The position numbers and the translations under genes were made by a program. The notes beneath the pieces were generated by a model. It did no database searches. It had not been told where the DNA came from and saw only the letters and a list, made by a program, of their open reading frames with translations. A stretch of 64,000 nucleotides of DNA from Asterella californica (Eukaryota > Streptophyta > Marchantiopsida > Marchantiales > Aytoniaceae): assembly GCA_036924285.1 (NCBI GenBank), contig JAYKYS010000014.1:8556001-8620000 (forward strand), in the 5' to 3' direction. Each line of letters starts with the position of its first letter. The stretch's first letter is position 1. Positions 1 to 13,400 of the stretch are shown here, one piece after another.

Positions 1-2868
1 AAGTATGCTGCTGATCAGTTCTGGTTCATCCTCTTATGAGAGCATAATACTGTACAAGCTGGAATGCTACGTGATCACAGACTTCTTCACGGAACTTTCA
101 GGAACCGCATTCGAGAGGTGACATCTCATATTCCTCACGTGTAATGCTGCGCTTCATGCCTGACTAGCAAGACTGTAACAGATTGCTAAAGCTTGCACAC
201 TGAGTGGAGCAGACCAGACTCGGCGCAGAACCAGCCCTGTGAACAGTGCCAGGAATCGGACAACAGGGCACATAAAACTGAATTTTGTAAACGTTGTGCG
301 ATGGGTCGACGTACCTGGAGTAGATTCTGGGTTGCAACCAAACGAAATGCAGAAACGACAGAGCCCATAGAAAGCTCTGTCAGGCTCCAGTTTTCAACTT
401 CTTCCTCACTGTAAGCTACAACTCAAATACGAAGAAATTGTCAAAGTGAATAACTGGATGCAAATAGTACGCTTTTCTCGTTCACATGGCACTGTTAGCT
501 ACCTTCAACAAGAAGTAAATCTCCATATCAACTCTGATCATTTCTCTTGTTATGGTGATGAAAGGTGTAAATCATCATATGTGAATCAGAGGAGCTCCGT
601 ACCTGCTAGCATAAATCCTACTGAGATGATTAAAACGTGGGAAAAGACGCTGTGGCCTTCTCCGTCCAACCTGCCAGAACCAAAGCTTACAGGAAGGTGT
701 CAGGATTTGCCTAACTCTCTGAGCGTTACAGTTTAATTGGTTGTCAGACATCGACATGTTTAGCTCAAACAGATCCTTACGAGGAATGACTCTATACTTA
801 CTTAAATCCTGCGGCAAGCAGGAAAACAATGAGAGGCACCCAAGCTTTACACTGCACAGAGAAGTAACACGAGACAAATCAACTTCACGCCTTAACAAAT
901 GGCTTGTGACGTGGTTTTACAACAGGACACACGTAACTAAACGCTGATCTTGTAACGGGGCATTGCACGCGACTAGAACTGACCATAGATTTTTACTGCA
1001 AACGTTATCATCAAGAGAAGTCTACATCATAGCAGAAACTAATAGACGACACAGCTGCCATTGCAGGAGATCCTCTGTCTGCAACAGAGGGTTTGTGTTA
1101 ACTGGATCTCAACTTGCAATTTAGAATGCCCCCGGTATCGAAAAAATAAGAATGTTCGCACGTTTGATGTTTACCGCCCTACACGACTTAGGGAAGTGTA
1201 TATACAGGGAGGCGTTTTCCTTACTATCTGACAGTAGCGGTAGGAACTATGGAGTATGGTCTAACTCTTATAGCCCTGTAGAGTAAACGAACTATCATTC
1301 TGTTTACGTTTGTTAGTTTAGGATTAAAACTCCACCTTGCGTTGGACGTGGCAAACAGCCGCCAGTGTTAGTTGCCCGTAGTTCTCTCGGGAACCGGTCA
1401 AAAGTCCCCCAGCCTGGCAGGCCAAAACATTGGCAAGCGGCACTTCAAGATTCTCGCAGACACTGGAGAAAGAGGTACCTTGTGGTTTATGATCCATTGT
1501 TGCCGCAACTGCAAGGGGGACAACTGCACACCCTCGAGAAAAGAATGCAAGATTGATTTCTGTTAGACATTGCAGTGTAACTTTTCATATAGTATTTTCC
1601 TTGCGCCTGGTCATGATAACCAAGGCTGTTACAATCCGTACCTCTCCTGGAATACCGACCTTGGAACTGATCGTTAGGGTTAGTAGCTTATAACTGCGCT
1701 TTGTATGGGGGACATAAATGTCCAGACTCTGGAGGTTAGTCTCACTCTTAATCCATCGGGCTAAGTTCAAGTCTATCACTGCCTCTTTCTCCTGTGTGCC
1801 TGCTGCGCGGGAATGATCTGCCTGCGTTAATCTGACAATTTCCATGACGTGTAAGGAGAGTTAGAGAACAAAAGCACATCACAGTTCTCGTATATCAAAA
1901 TCTTAGGTTTCCGGATTCAAGATGCTCGGGACAGATGCATCTGGCTTCTAACCACTTGGGCCAAACACATTGCGAGAGCTCAAAAGAGTATGAAGAAAAT
2001 AGACGAAAACTCATTTGAGCCTTGTAGATTTGATAAGGAAGACACACCTCGCCACAAGAATGTGGTCCAGGACGTGTAGAAGATTTTCTTCATGGGCCAC
2101 CGGAGCATACAGGACGCAAGTATCGATTGAATGATTAAGTGCACCGTGCTCCTAAAAAATGGTGCCGGAAATGTAACCATCTTGGCCCCCACACCTGTTC
2201 TATTGAAGCTGCAAACAGAAGAATATCCAATGAACGCTTCCATCGATTAGAGAACGCTGTAACAGTGAGCAGTTGATTGGGTTCTGTACGTTATATGTTG
2301 ATTTCGTACTTTGCTTCCCCTTCTTGTCAAAACGCATACATAAGCTGTTACCGCACTACGCTCTGTGATTACTTGATCCACCAATATATGTCGAAACAAA
2401 TCAGAATGTGCACAAAATACTGAATCTGCTCAGACACACAGATATAAATCTGAGGCTGTAATAAGTCTGATCTTGGAGTGTGATAAGTGTGCAACCATAA
2501 ATGCAGGGGGGAGCAGCGATTACAGGGAAACTGAATGACTGAGGATACACCACATCATGCAGTAAAGAAGAGTCTTCGGGAACGACGTAGTTGGGATGTA
2601 AGTTGATGCTCGGCTGTCTCGTTCCGTCTCAGGTAAGGCATTGTCAGGGGGTAAAACCCTACGGCCCTTAGATTTTTCAGCGGCAGTAGTATCAGAAGCA
2701 TATCTTGGAGCTGAAATATAGAGAAAATAAATCAGAGTTCCAGTCTAACCAACTACCGTTTCACACTTGCAGTGTGATATGCAGTGCGCATATCATCCAT
2801 TGCACTGCATATCATCCATTGAGGTAGGAAACATTAGCACACACGGTAAGAAAATTAACTTCTAGCTG
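1..2868. other. intergenic stretch, no supported gene
   Basis: I see no coding sequence here that I can support. Open frames on both strands are short (under about 110 codons), lack recognisable domains and overlap one another. The only items of note are a short cysteine-rich frame near 1490-1566 and an inverted repeat at 2775-2814, both listed separately. The stretch may include untranslated or intronic sequence of the minus-strand gene at 2869-3561. Confidence 0.5.
2775..2814. repeat. 13-bp perfect inverted repeat (hairpin) overlapping a 15-bp direct repeat
   Basis: TGATATGCAGTGC (2775-2787) is the exact reverse complement of GCACTGCATATCA (2802-2814), with a 14-nt loop between them. The 15-mer GCATATCATCCATTG also occurs twice, at 2788-2802 and 2807-2821. 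The hairpin lies 55-95 bp past the stop codon of the minus-strand ORF, so it could form in the 3' untranslated region of that transcript. A role in RNA stability or 3'-end formation is only a guess. Confidence 0.7.
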
Positions 2869-3561
2869 TCATTCTTTTGTGGGGTTAAAGAGGGAAAGAT
2901 GCAAAGCACCTTTGCTGGTGGTGCTATATCCAGCAACATCTTTCAGTCGTCTCTCCTGTACATGTTTCTGGTCATTGATGCTTTTCTCAAATGATGACAA
3001 ATCACCAGGAGAGGTGGGGCGAGCATAATTAGTTGGTCTCTCCTGACAAGCGAATGTAGTCCTGTGTCCTAAGTGTTCCAGGAAGGATTGTTCGGCTTCT
3101 GTAATTAGCTGAGCCTTCAGTTTCTTCCCCCTGTCCTCTAGGATATTTCGAAGGGCGGCATCAGTACTTGAAAATATGTAAGGATTATCAGTCTCGTCAT
3201 CAGAAAGGTCTGAGCATGTCGATGATTCACCCTGCACATTATCTGTACGATATCTACTGCTAGTTCCCGTATTGTCTTGACTGCTACTTGGGCTCGTTCT
3301 GGAGGTTCCGACAGCTTCTGTAAGAGAGGAAGCCTGGAGATAAGACTTCTGATTGTGATGACTAAAGTACCGTTTCAGAGGGGCCCCGGAACCTGTGGAG
3401 TGCCTCGGAACCACTGGGGTCTCTTTTGCAGAATCGGGTTTGGGTGCCTGCTGCTCGAGACGTCTTCTGCCAATGTGATATATAAGGAAGAACAAACTCC
3501 CTGAAAGAACAACTACTGTGAAAATCCTTACTCCGTTTGTTGTAGTGATGTTAGAAGCCAT
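2869..3561 (-). CDS. hypothetical single-span membrane protein, 230 residues
   Basis: This is an intact 230-codon frame on the minus strand, ATG at 3561 and TAA ending at 2869. I do not recognise the family. Residues about 11-28 are strongly hydrophobic and are followed by a basic stretch (HIGRRR), which fits an N-terminal signal anchor with the bulk of the protein in the cytosol. Residues about 40-125 are rich in Ser, Thr, Asp and Gln and look disordered. Residues about 135-165 (ALRNILEDRGKKLKAQLITE region) look helical and charged. The start is chosen because the hydrophobic segment needs it and the next internal ATG would remove most of the ORF. The base composition is coding-like and there is no frameshift. 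It could be the last exon of a longer gene whose 5' exons lie to the right, but the N-terminal anchor argues for a complete ORF. Confidence 0.6.
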   Translation of the reverse strand: MASNITTTNGVRIFTVVVLSGSLFFLIYHIGRRRLEQQAPKPDSAKETPVVPRHSTGSGAPLKRYFSHHNQKSYLQASSLTEAVGTSRTSPSSSQDNTGTSSRYRTDNVQGESSTCSDLSDDETDNPYIFSSTDAALRNILEDRGKKLKAQLITEAEQSFLEHLGHRTTFACQERPTNYARPTSPGDLSSFEKSINDQKHVQERRLKDVAGYSTTSKGALHLSLFNPTKE

Positions 3562-4602
3562 TCTACCTTTATTGTCAAGGAGCCTAACTGTTACACCATG
3601 CCCTCAAAGCCGTGCATCCTCCACATGTTTCGCTTTCTCCCGCGAAAGACGGTGCGTAGGTCCATGATCCTATGCCTGGGCCTTCTTACCTTTGCTCTGA
3701 TCTTCACCTTACGGGGCATTTCCGCGCATCTGTATTCATAGACAATGTCTTCAAGAACCACCAAATTCATACTGTTTCTCATCCTTCGAGGAGCTTTTAC
3801 CGTGACAGCGAGAGCAGAAGTTGAGAATCATTTGCTTCAGATCCTTACAAGTGCTTAAGCGCAGATGCAAGTTCATTCATGTCGAATCCTCCTTAATTCC
3901 ACACGTTTACTTTTCTGCTTCCGTACTTAATCCTGGGTTTGCCGAGTAATCACGCGATACAAGCCTCCTAGAAATCTGTGAGTGTCTCTTCCCACTGTTT
4001 CGACCAAGGACCGTATGATCGTCCCTTCCTCAGTCATGGCTTTCAGAGTTATTCAGCAGTCACATTCATACATAATTTTCACATTTGCATCTGGAGTTCA
4101 GAATTTGCGTTTTCAGCTTCCCAAGCGAGTACTCTCCCAGAAAGGATCGTACCCCTGCTCAACCGTTGATCTTCTACATCATACCACTGCCATCTTCCTG
4201 GAACTCTGTCTCTGTACTCGAGGCCCAGATCCAATTTTAACCCCTTAACATTGGCCTCTTGCCTACAGTCGGAGGGTTCTTAGTCTTTCCGACCATGAAT
4301 TCTCATAGCCCTAGCCTGGATGCCGGTCAGAGCAGAAATTTGCGACCCGATCCCCTTCATTCATCCCGATTATCCCAAGCAATTATTCATCTACCAAGAG
4401 ACACACATCCCCCTTCCGGACCTAACAACGTCGAAAGATGCAAATGCAATTTCAACTGGGCAGCTTTACGTATCTGCGCTTAAAATAGAGCCTCTGTAGC
4501 AACAACAAAAAGAATGGAGGACAGAACTTGCTAATCGACAGATCACGTCGAAACGAATTGAACCTCGGTAGCGAGTTTTATGTTCACCATCAAGAGAGGA
4601 AA

Positions 4603-4624
4603 ACACACACACACACACACACAC
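4603..4624. repeat. (AC)11 microsatellite
   Basis: An uninterrupted AC dinucleotide run of about 22 bp lies in otherwise non-coding sequence. Confidence 0.95.
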
Positions 4625-7600
4625 TAAAACAGAGGAACGAGGATTTGACTAATGTACGCCGACCACATTCGCGGTATGCATAGGTGATCGACTCAGTGGT
4701 CCGGAACCAAAACCCTACACAAATGCTCACTTCACAAAGCGTTCAAGTGTGAACATGGCTGAACTTTGAATGGTTACTCCGAGCAGCAAAACCCAAAACG
4801 TATGGGAGTAATGCGATCGAATCCGTTATCCTACAGATACTCAAATCACAGCGATATAAATGTGAATACTGGAGTTGGATCACTTTCATGAACTTCTCTC
4901 TCTTCATGAACATCTTCTCGCTCTATCACTGTTTCGCCGACTGACGCATAGTTCTGTCGGCCCTTGCAGAAACAACCATGGAAAGTCGAATCTCCGGCTG
5001 GTTTTCCGACACAACCGGTGTTTTCCGCCACGCACTCCTATCAGCCGGTAATTTGTTTAGAGTTACCCGAAGTGATTCACGTTTTGACTCTCGAGTTTAT
5101 TAGGAAATATTTTTCAACGGATGAAAGAAAAACAATCATAATTTTTTAACGGGTAATTTGGTATAGAACAGCGGTTCATTCATTGGAAAGGACACTATAT
5201 TCTCTTCATTAATCATTGATCTTATCATTTATCATCAGTTTTGACATCGAAATAAATATTAAAATTAATAATTTCTTTACTATAAAAGAAAACTGATGAA
5301 AAGAGTAAAAATCCGTTAAAAAAAAATGCCCGTGATGCAAAACACCCGCCAAAGTCTTGCCGAAATCATAACTCCCTCTCTTGAATCTAGTATCTCTCGA
5401 AAAGGTTTTAACCTTTTCTGGATAGTTTTCTGCTCGTTATCTTCCATTTTAAATGGTCGTGTCCACGTCAAAATATCTTCTAAAGAGTTTGAGTAAACGA
5501 GAGCCCATTTAGAGAATTCTACAACTTTCAAAATTATAACTATATATATGATGTGAATATGACTGGATTACAGAGAATCTGTCCGATAGACACGAGGAAC
5601 TTCAAGAACTTCCCAGTAGAGCTCTACTAGTCAAACTTTTCACGTTCTAGGAAAACGTTCTAAATATCGCACTAATTTCCCTGATAGAACCATTTGCATC
5701 GATATGAAACTTTACCTTTGACTTGGAAGCAAATGAAAACAGTACATCAATGGGAGTGGAGAAAATGGTTTTGGTGATTAAGTTTTCATCCTAACTTGGA
5801 ATCCGTGAAATAAAGAATCAACTTAAGTCAATTCACTTGCTTTAAGAGTTATGATTCATCTTGAACAAACTACTGATTATTGACAAAGAAATATTAAACT
5901 GAAGATTTTAAGATTTCTTGGAGTAAAAAGGAATCTTTTCTTTAGAATCAAAATACACCAAGTGAAACAAGAGAATATTCACTTTTATACTTTTAACTCG
6001 GAACTGAGGTTTAATTTCATGGAGTTGAAGTTGAGATGAATTCATGTTATACATCCAATTCATGTATGCATATATTAATTTTAGTCAAAATTACGATTAC
6101 ACTCATGGAGCAAAACCTTGGGGAATTCCTTTTCTAAATACCCTTATACTACTTTCATCTGGAGCTGCCGCAGTAAACCGGCTGAAGTGCGAATGGGAAA
6201 GGGCAAGGGAAATAGTAAAGGCTGTCAGACAAAAAAAGGGCTTATTCTCCCTATGCAGACAGCTTTATGCTTGCAAAACATCAAAAAAAAACATCAGGTG
6301 CCCTCGGAAAAAATACCCAATAATGTGATATTTTGATTTATTTTTAATCTCTACTCTCACATCAATATGTAGTAGAGCTCGTTGTAAGCTTCTCATGAAC
6401 ACTCCATTTGCTTCATTTGAACGTTTAATGATGAAATTATGAGGTTCAAAAGATGTGAAAATCAAGCTAAGCCTTAACTTCTTAGGTATATGTGGTTCTG
6501 GATGCTCTAAAGAGACAATGGGCTTGCTTAGTCATTATCTTGGAAGATTCATATATTGTGAACTGACGTAAGGGAACAACTTAAAAGATTAGCTCGTATT
6601 TGTGACTTATAGATCGATGTTTTGGAAAACTGAAGACCCATGCATGCACATAAAATGTCATTGGGTTCATTTCGGTGCACGTAACGAGCATGCAACGCAT
6701 AAGATAAGACAGTTTGTGAAAAGACGGATCATAATGTGTATTTTGGAGAAAATTGGGACTAGAGAGAGAAGATTAGAATAATTCAGTTATCTATGAAAGA
6801 GAGTTGAACGGTCCGAGGTCTAAACTTGTTGTTATTGGATCCACTATAATCAAAACATCAAGTTCTTAAGAAAATTGAAGACGATACGAAGTTTCATCAA
6901 ACGGTTTGAGATGTGTGAGAAAAATTGAATCACATGATAACATTTTCATCAAATTTTAGTTCATTGCGACTTAAGGTTGCTTTGATCTTCGCGATATATA
7001 GACAAAGCTCTTTGTCCTTGATGCCAACATGATCAAGGAGTCTTCATTTACGTCTAGGAGAAGACCGTATGTGAATTAGATTATTGTGTTGGATGTGAGT
7101 AGTAAGTTAAGCCATAAGTTAAGCCATAAGTTATCGATAATGTGCTACCTCTAAAATTTAATTTTCATATAAAAACCGATCCACGACACGACACTAGTAC
7201 TCTCAATCTCTGATCGCATCTTCAATGACGCACAAATCTGTGATAAGTTGGTCGTTGGACAAGCATTTGACCTCTTGAAGACCAAATGATGCATATTGAA
7301 TCTAGGTATTATTAGTTCAGTCGATTAGGCTCCTTCAATTATACATGCATGTTGCATTTTGCACAATGTGTACATAAGATTTGCAGACTAGCCTCCGCCT
7401 CGAGATCTCCTATTCCATCGTTGGACCAAAGTACATCTGGTGCACAAGATATTCGTGAAGCACTAGCCACTTTCTTGTGCATCTCACGTGGATCTCAGGC
7501 CATTCAACTCAGTCAAAGAAGACCTCGGGTGCACGATGACCTCAGATCAGTCTTTTCAGTCACTGATAACCTGAGGTGCACGTTTTATGAGTCGCATGGT

Positions 7601-7806
7601 TTTCCATATCCAGACCATGGTTTTCCATTTCTATACTTTTTTCTGACCTTGTAGTTCATTCGAATGTATTTGCGTTCTCTGTTTGTTCTTTCCACACTTG
7701 TGGTTCTCTTCTTATAACACGAGGAATGTATTTTGTGTTGTGATCTCACGGTCCAGAACCTGTACACTAAGAGATCCTGAGCTACTGATAGCGTTGCTTA
7801 GCCCCG

Positions 7807-7844
7807 GTGTTATCCCCTTCGGGGTGTGTTATCCCCTTCGGGGT
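7807..7844 (+). repeat. perfect 19-bp tandem duplication carrying CCCCTTCGGGG hairpins
   Basis: The unit GTGTTATCCCCTTCGGGGT is repeated exactly at 7807-7825 and 7826-7844. A decayed third unit with CCCTTCGGG follows to about 7870. Each unit can form a short GC stem closed by a UUCG tetraloop. Around it, two imperfect copies of another segment occur (7728-7775 and about 7943-8010), sharing the words AGAGATCCTGAGC and TTTTGTGTTGTG. The cluster looks like residue of a small repetitive element. Confidence 0.8.
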
Positions 7845-9195
7845 GGTTATTGCTTTGCCCTTCGGGTCCTTCTTTCCCTTGTAAGGCTTGATGGTGTCTT
7901 CCCATCCGTTTGCTATTCATTGGGTCGCGTTTTTGCGTGTGTCAAGAGATCCTGAGCGCAAAGAGTGTTTTTTGTGTTGTGGTCTCAAGGTTCAGGACTT
8001 GTACATTGACTCGGAGTGATTTGTTTCTCTTTACAGTTTGTGAAACGTTCGGAGCCTTTTCCCTTACATGTCTGCTCTTCAAACTGATTTTCGCATTTTC
8101 TCGAGTTTAGTGAAATACTGTTCTTTCTTCTGTACTGTTCAGGGTCTGAACATGATCAATAGAACTTGAGCTAAACAAGGCCCTCGTTCCGAGACTGTCG
8201 TTTTGGTGATCAAGTACCGAACAAATCTTTTGAGATGCGACACTCAACGTATTACATTTTCTGATTATCATAAACTCATCTAGGTGCACTCAAAGCATCC
8301 CGAGGGGATTTACAATCAGTTGGTCTACATCTTCTCGTGACCTCCAGCTTTCTGTTTACTTGTTCACGTTCACTGCTTTCACGTTTGCATCGATCGTATA
8401 TCGTCCCTTAATAACTCTCGTGAGTTGCATTTCTCATCGAACTGAACTAAGCAACAAGGACTCTATACACACATCTTGTGAAACAAAAATGCCAAAGTGC
8501 CAAGAGGAATTTGCCATGAATGCCTTCTTGCTCGATGCACTGATCGATGCATTGAATTCACCTTTTCGTGAAAATATCGAAAGTACAATGCACGCGATGC
8601 GAAGATGGATATATTTACATGGAAGTCGATGTGAATAGTGCACTTTATCCTGGTGGGATCAAGACTTTCAGAACGTCTAAATAAAGAACTAAACTAGCTA
8701 TGGAGAGAGACCCGTAGGAAACATCAAGATATATATAGATAAGAATCTTATATTATGTTTGTGTTGTTTTTGCTTATCAGGTGAGTTTCATGCTTTACTG
8801 TATATCACTGCAAGCATATATATTATTTATCTTCTTCCAAGTTCGGAAGAGAGGGAATATGCATATTTTTTAATTTATGTCTTTATCTTTTCTTTTAGAA
8901 GAGTTAGATCATAAACTAAAATTATTAAAAAAAAAAAATTTATCCAAAAGATCTTACTTATACTAAAAAGAGTTACGTTTGCGCTCATTGTGCTTATAGT
9001 CTTTTCTTCTTCCTAGAGTTCACATGTTACGTTCAACTCAAAAGTAAAAGAGGTTAGATTTGAACTCATTGGGATTTCTGTTACCAGAGTTCACATGTTC
9101 TGATTTTAGAACTATTTAAATTTAAATTTACACTGTAACTGGGCTCTATGCGCATGTTTGCTTACTGCAGGGAAGATTTTTACTTTTTCAATAAA

Positions 9196-9257
9196 ATAAT
9201 CATGTAAAACGAATCATTTCAAAAAAATAATCATGTAAAAAGAATCATTTCAAAAAA
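9196..9257. repeat. 31-bp tandem duplication, AT-rich
   Basis: The segment beginning ATAATCATGTAAAA and ending in CATTTCAAAAAAA is present twice in direct tandem with a single base difference near its middle. It lies in AT-rich non-coding sequence. Confidence 0.85.
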
Positions 9258-10443
9258 ATTATGCTTCTATATTTCTAGTTGTCCTTTTGTGTCTCTTTAC
9301 TCTTGTGTCATTTGGGAACTCCTTGCGATTCCTCAGACCCGACTAGGTACAGAAACTATCCTAAAGCTTTTTGGTAGCATAGGAACCACCTATATTTTCA
9401 TTCTCACACGTCATGGAAGTAACTGAACGAAGTGATTCTAAACCAATGCATGCCATGGAAACCACTGAGGACGGTGATTCTACAGATCAGTTACAGATCA
9501 GTTGCTATAACGTATACTTTCTTTTCTTTTTTCTTTTCACTGTCCCGCTTTATGGACCGGAGGATCTTAGAGGAGGCATGAGTCAATTCCATTCATTGTG
9601 TACTTGTAATAACTATTTCACTTGGTTCAGGACGAAGATTTCACCTCAAATAATTCCGGGGAAAAACTGAAATCTTCTCATACCTTAGAAATATTGGTAT
9701 CATATACAAGTTAAAGAGTGGAGTATCCTTAAGAAAGATTGCTAAACTCATCAAGTTTCTCCACGATTTAGGAGATGTACACTCTAAGCTATCAAATATT
9801 TTTCACGCTTCATGAAGAAAAGAGACTTCTATCGATTAGCGCTATAGGAAATTTAACAAAGTATGACACAAGAAAAACAGAAAAATCAAACTATGACACA
9901 AGAAGATGAGGCGGATGAGTGATAAACTAACAATATCAGATGTAAGAAACAGAAGAAAAAATCCTGTGGAGGAAAATTATGTAGCTACATAAAGCACAAT
10001 TGTCTTCATGAAAGTAATCAATCACACCAAAACACATTGTCTCCGACATGATATTCTAACTAATTGGTCAAGTCCATCTCACACACATTACGACTAGGAT
10101 ACGTCCCAGGATCCATCTATGTAATGGTCCAAAACTGAATTGGAGTCAAAAACAGATGCCATTTAACAAAACCATAATTCCCGGGAAAGGGCATTGTACA
10201 AACTGCGTACACAGATTAAACATCCGAAGGCCAATGCAAAAGGGCTGAAGAATGCACGATGTGAATGAGACGTGCATCTGATTCAAGCCTGGGCCTTTGA
10301 GAAATTGCTCTAAGCGCTAGGTGATACTACTCTTAACTAGTCTACTATCTACGACACTAACAAGCTTTAGAAATGGAAGTCGAAGACCCTCGTACATTCG
10401 CCCGCCCACAGTAATCAACCTTATACAACTCAAGGACCTTAGA

Positions 10444-13400
10444 CTAAAGGATACTGCTATGACGCCTGTGCCGCTTTGGGTTACTCATCAGCTCAAATGG
10501 CTGGGGCGTCCATTTCATGTGCAGGTATAATTTTCCTGACGATACACCATCCAGTTTGAACTCAGCATCGTACTCACCCATGTATATGGTTTTAGTCAAG
10601 GTGGTGGCATATTTCCCCAGGAAATCCTGACACAGTTCCACAAAACATATCAGTTGCACTCCAATTTACCGGTTGTCCTATATAGAATTCACAACCGGGA
10701 AAATCACCAGTCCAGAGACGGAAGGAGTCTCCCGTGTATCAGTAGTTGTATCCTGACACCAATTTGTAATGACGTAGAAGCCAAGTACAACTGATATTAT
10801 CCGTGAAACACCTTCGCGTCCAGAACACTGGTGACTTTATTATCGCTTTGAAGTTATGGAAGAAATGTTCTGTACTAACATTAGCATGGCTGGTCGCAAC
10901 TGGATGCTTGTGGCTTATCTTGTAGACGTCGTCCATTACAGTTGTAAGAAGGCTAGCATTCGGGTGACTGGAGGATACGCACCTTTTTAAAAGTATCATG
11001 ATCCCAAACTTTGATGTGAAGCATATCATGAATGGCATCCTCCACAAGAAAATCCAAGGTCTGATTCCATTCTGGATTCAGACTTTTATAAACAACCTGC
11101 ATCAGGTTCCAACATTACTGTCTCAGCATGAATCGAGGTATTAGCTAAGAACGCTCGGATATGTGGAAGACTGACATTTTGGGAAGAAAAATAGAAGACT
11201 TTCTAGGTGGCTGAAGTCTTTCTCACGTATGCCCCCAGAATGGACATGGGAACCTTTGCACCAAGTACTCTCCTTAACGACTAATACTGCACTCAGAATG
11301 GTAGGAAAACCAACCTTTGTTTGTTTCTTGGTTTTACTTTTTCTCATCTTCAGGACCACAAAAGGATCACTCAACCCATTCATGTCCGCGGAGACGAGAT
11401 TCTCTGCCCGCAATACAGTGACAGAGAGGACACCTCGTACAACTTCCCACATTTGACCTTTGAAAGAGAAGTTGGGGTTTAGAGGTGGTCCCCTGTTTAA
11501 TCTAAGAGATTCAATGAAGTTCAGGTTCTCTTCATCCGGGAAACCCTCGTAATTCTCAAGAGGTTTGTTGGAATCAGCAGAGGTACTAGCAGGGTCAGCA
11601 GAGGTATCGCCATTGGCCGCCTCCGGTGCTACATCAGGATTCCACATTGCTTTAAACTTTTGGTCGTAAGGACGGTACAGAAGTTCCAGATTAACCTGAA
11701 ACGGCGAACTGTACATCAGATATCCGGAAAAATACGTGGTAAGCCCCACAATGGAGCAAAATTTTGGACTGCAGAAAAAAGATTCTGCTGCTGCATACAA
11801 GCGAATGTATATAGTACATGCGTTAACCGATGGCAAACTATCACAGGAACCTTCCGCGTGTCTAGCAGAGCCTGATTTGGAAGTCGAGTAGCCCATCACA
11901 GTCAGACTTTTATTTAAGGTAAGACAAAATCAAATATCATGCTATTCAAAACACTGAAGTCTTATACAGAGACAAAAGTCATCACACAAGGATCATGGAG
12001 CACAGAAACTAAAGGAACAACATTACAGAAGTGGGAGAAAAATGCCTGCAGAAAGGACAGTTGCTTACTCAGTGAAACAACGATGAGTTTGTTCGGTATG
12101 GCTTCTATTTACCTCTCCCCGGTATTTTCCCTCGTCTGGCCTTTCGAGATCTCTCACCAACATTACCCACTTTTCTTCGAGAACGCCAGGGTCGAGATCT
12201 TTCAAGAAGACTTGCGCACAGCCGAGCAATTCTTGTTCATGCTCATTGTCTTCATCGAAGACTTTCAAGATCAGCTTCTGCGATTCTTGGTCCTCAACCT
12301 CAAACTCATATATCTCGTTCCAAATTGGGCACAAGTCACCATTCTGATCAACAAGACCACCAATAGCCAACAGATGTGAATGTAGTTCCACTGGGGCTCC
12401 GGGGAATGCTCTTTGCTGGGCAATAAAACGAAGAGAGGAGGACGCCCTTACTGGTGGCAAAGAAAACAGCTTAGTAGAAATAAAACATGAGATAACACAG
12501 TCCAAGATATATTCCACAAGCATTGATTCGGGTGCCCACAGCAGCAACTGCAAGTAGGTGTAGGGCGTACATGCAATCCTTACTATGGTCTTGCTCCTCT
12601 TCATGCGAGCTGGTATTGGCCTGATATAAAGTAGAGCAAATGCGTCCGCATTCGATACAAGGTCCTTGTTCAGAAGACCCTTAGCCTGGACAAGCTTAAC
12701 ATCCAAAATTCCAGCTGCTGGTGGAAGCAAGTCGTTATGCGTGAAGTTCGCCCCACCCCTCCGGGGATACATATGTTGCTGTAGTCTAATTTGCTCAACA
12801 GAGTACCCCAGCAGCCACCACAGACAGAATCACACAACATCAACTGATAAGTGCCCGGGTAAAGAGAGGTATGTATTCTCAACTATTGGTTGGAACTGTA
12901 TCACAAGTATGACAAGTACACTGCGACATACTCCTTTAGACATGGTCCTGCAGACATGTGCACAGCAGGGCAGACAGTCTTCCTAGCAAGGAAAGGCCGC
13001 GATAAGCATTAGATTATGAGAACAAAGAGGTTACTACTCTTTGTCTAGGAACCCTCGACATACTTGTATGATTCTGGAAGCTCACAAAACGAGGAAATGT
13101 GTACCTCGCGTTATCAGTATCCACGGGGCAAGGCAGGATAATGACTGGTATACGCATGGGCCACATCAAGGAATCAAAAACTGCCGCTCGAATCATTTCC
13201 TGCACGTTATATTGCCACACACCTGAAAAATTAGTCTTTCAAAGCAGAACGAACTCACCTTCGCCACTTGACAGGCATGCTTACTTCCCCTTAGAGAGAG
13301 ACCAATTTCTTACCAAGTAAGTAAAGAAATCTGTGTATACTGCAACTTTGACTGAAGCAACCAATGTATGGCATCGTACTGCTGGTTCGTTGAGTGCTTT

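Larger units (their letters stand above)
3562..10443. other. intergenic stretch with short repeats, no supported gene
   Basis: No convincing coding region is visible across this 6.9-kb stretch. It becomes AT-rich from about 5.1 kb. Open frames are short and without domain features, including a basic 63-codon minus-strand frame at 3591-3782 just upstream of the 230-residue ORF, which is more likely leader sequence than a gene. It holds an (AC)11 microsatellite, a cluster of short repeats at 7.7-8.0 kb and a 31-bp duplication at 9.2 kb. The motif TCCACGACACGACA near 7180-7195 recurs near 21798-21811. Confidence 0.5.

Noticed and set aside
1980..2243. 87-codon minus-strand frame
   Set aside because: No homology, poor codon structure and no supporting splice or start context.
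11939..12379. 146-codon plus-strand frame
   Set aside because: It is antisense to the C2A exon of the synaptotagmin-like gene (12113-12343), which has clear homology and splice sites.
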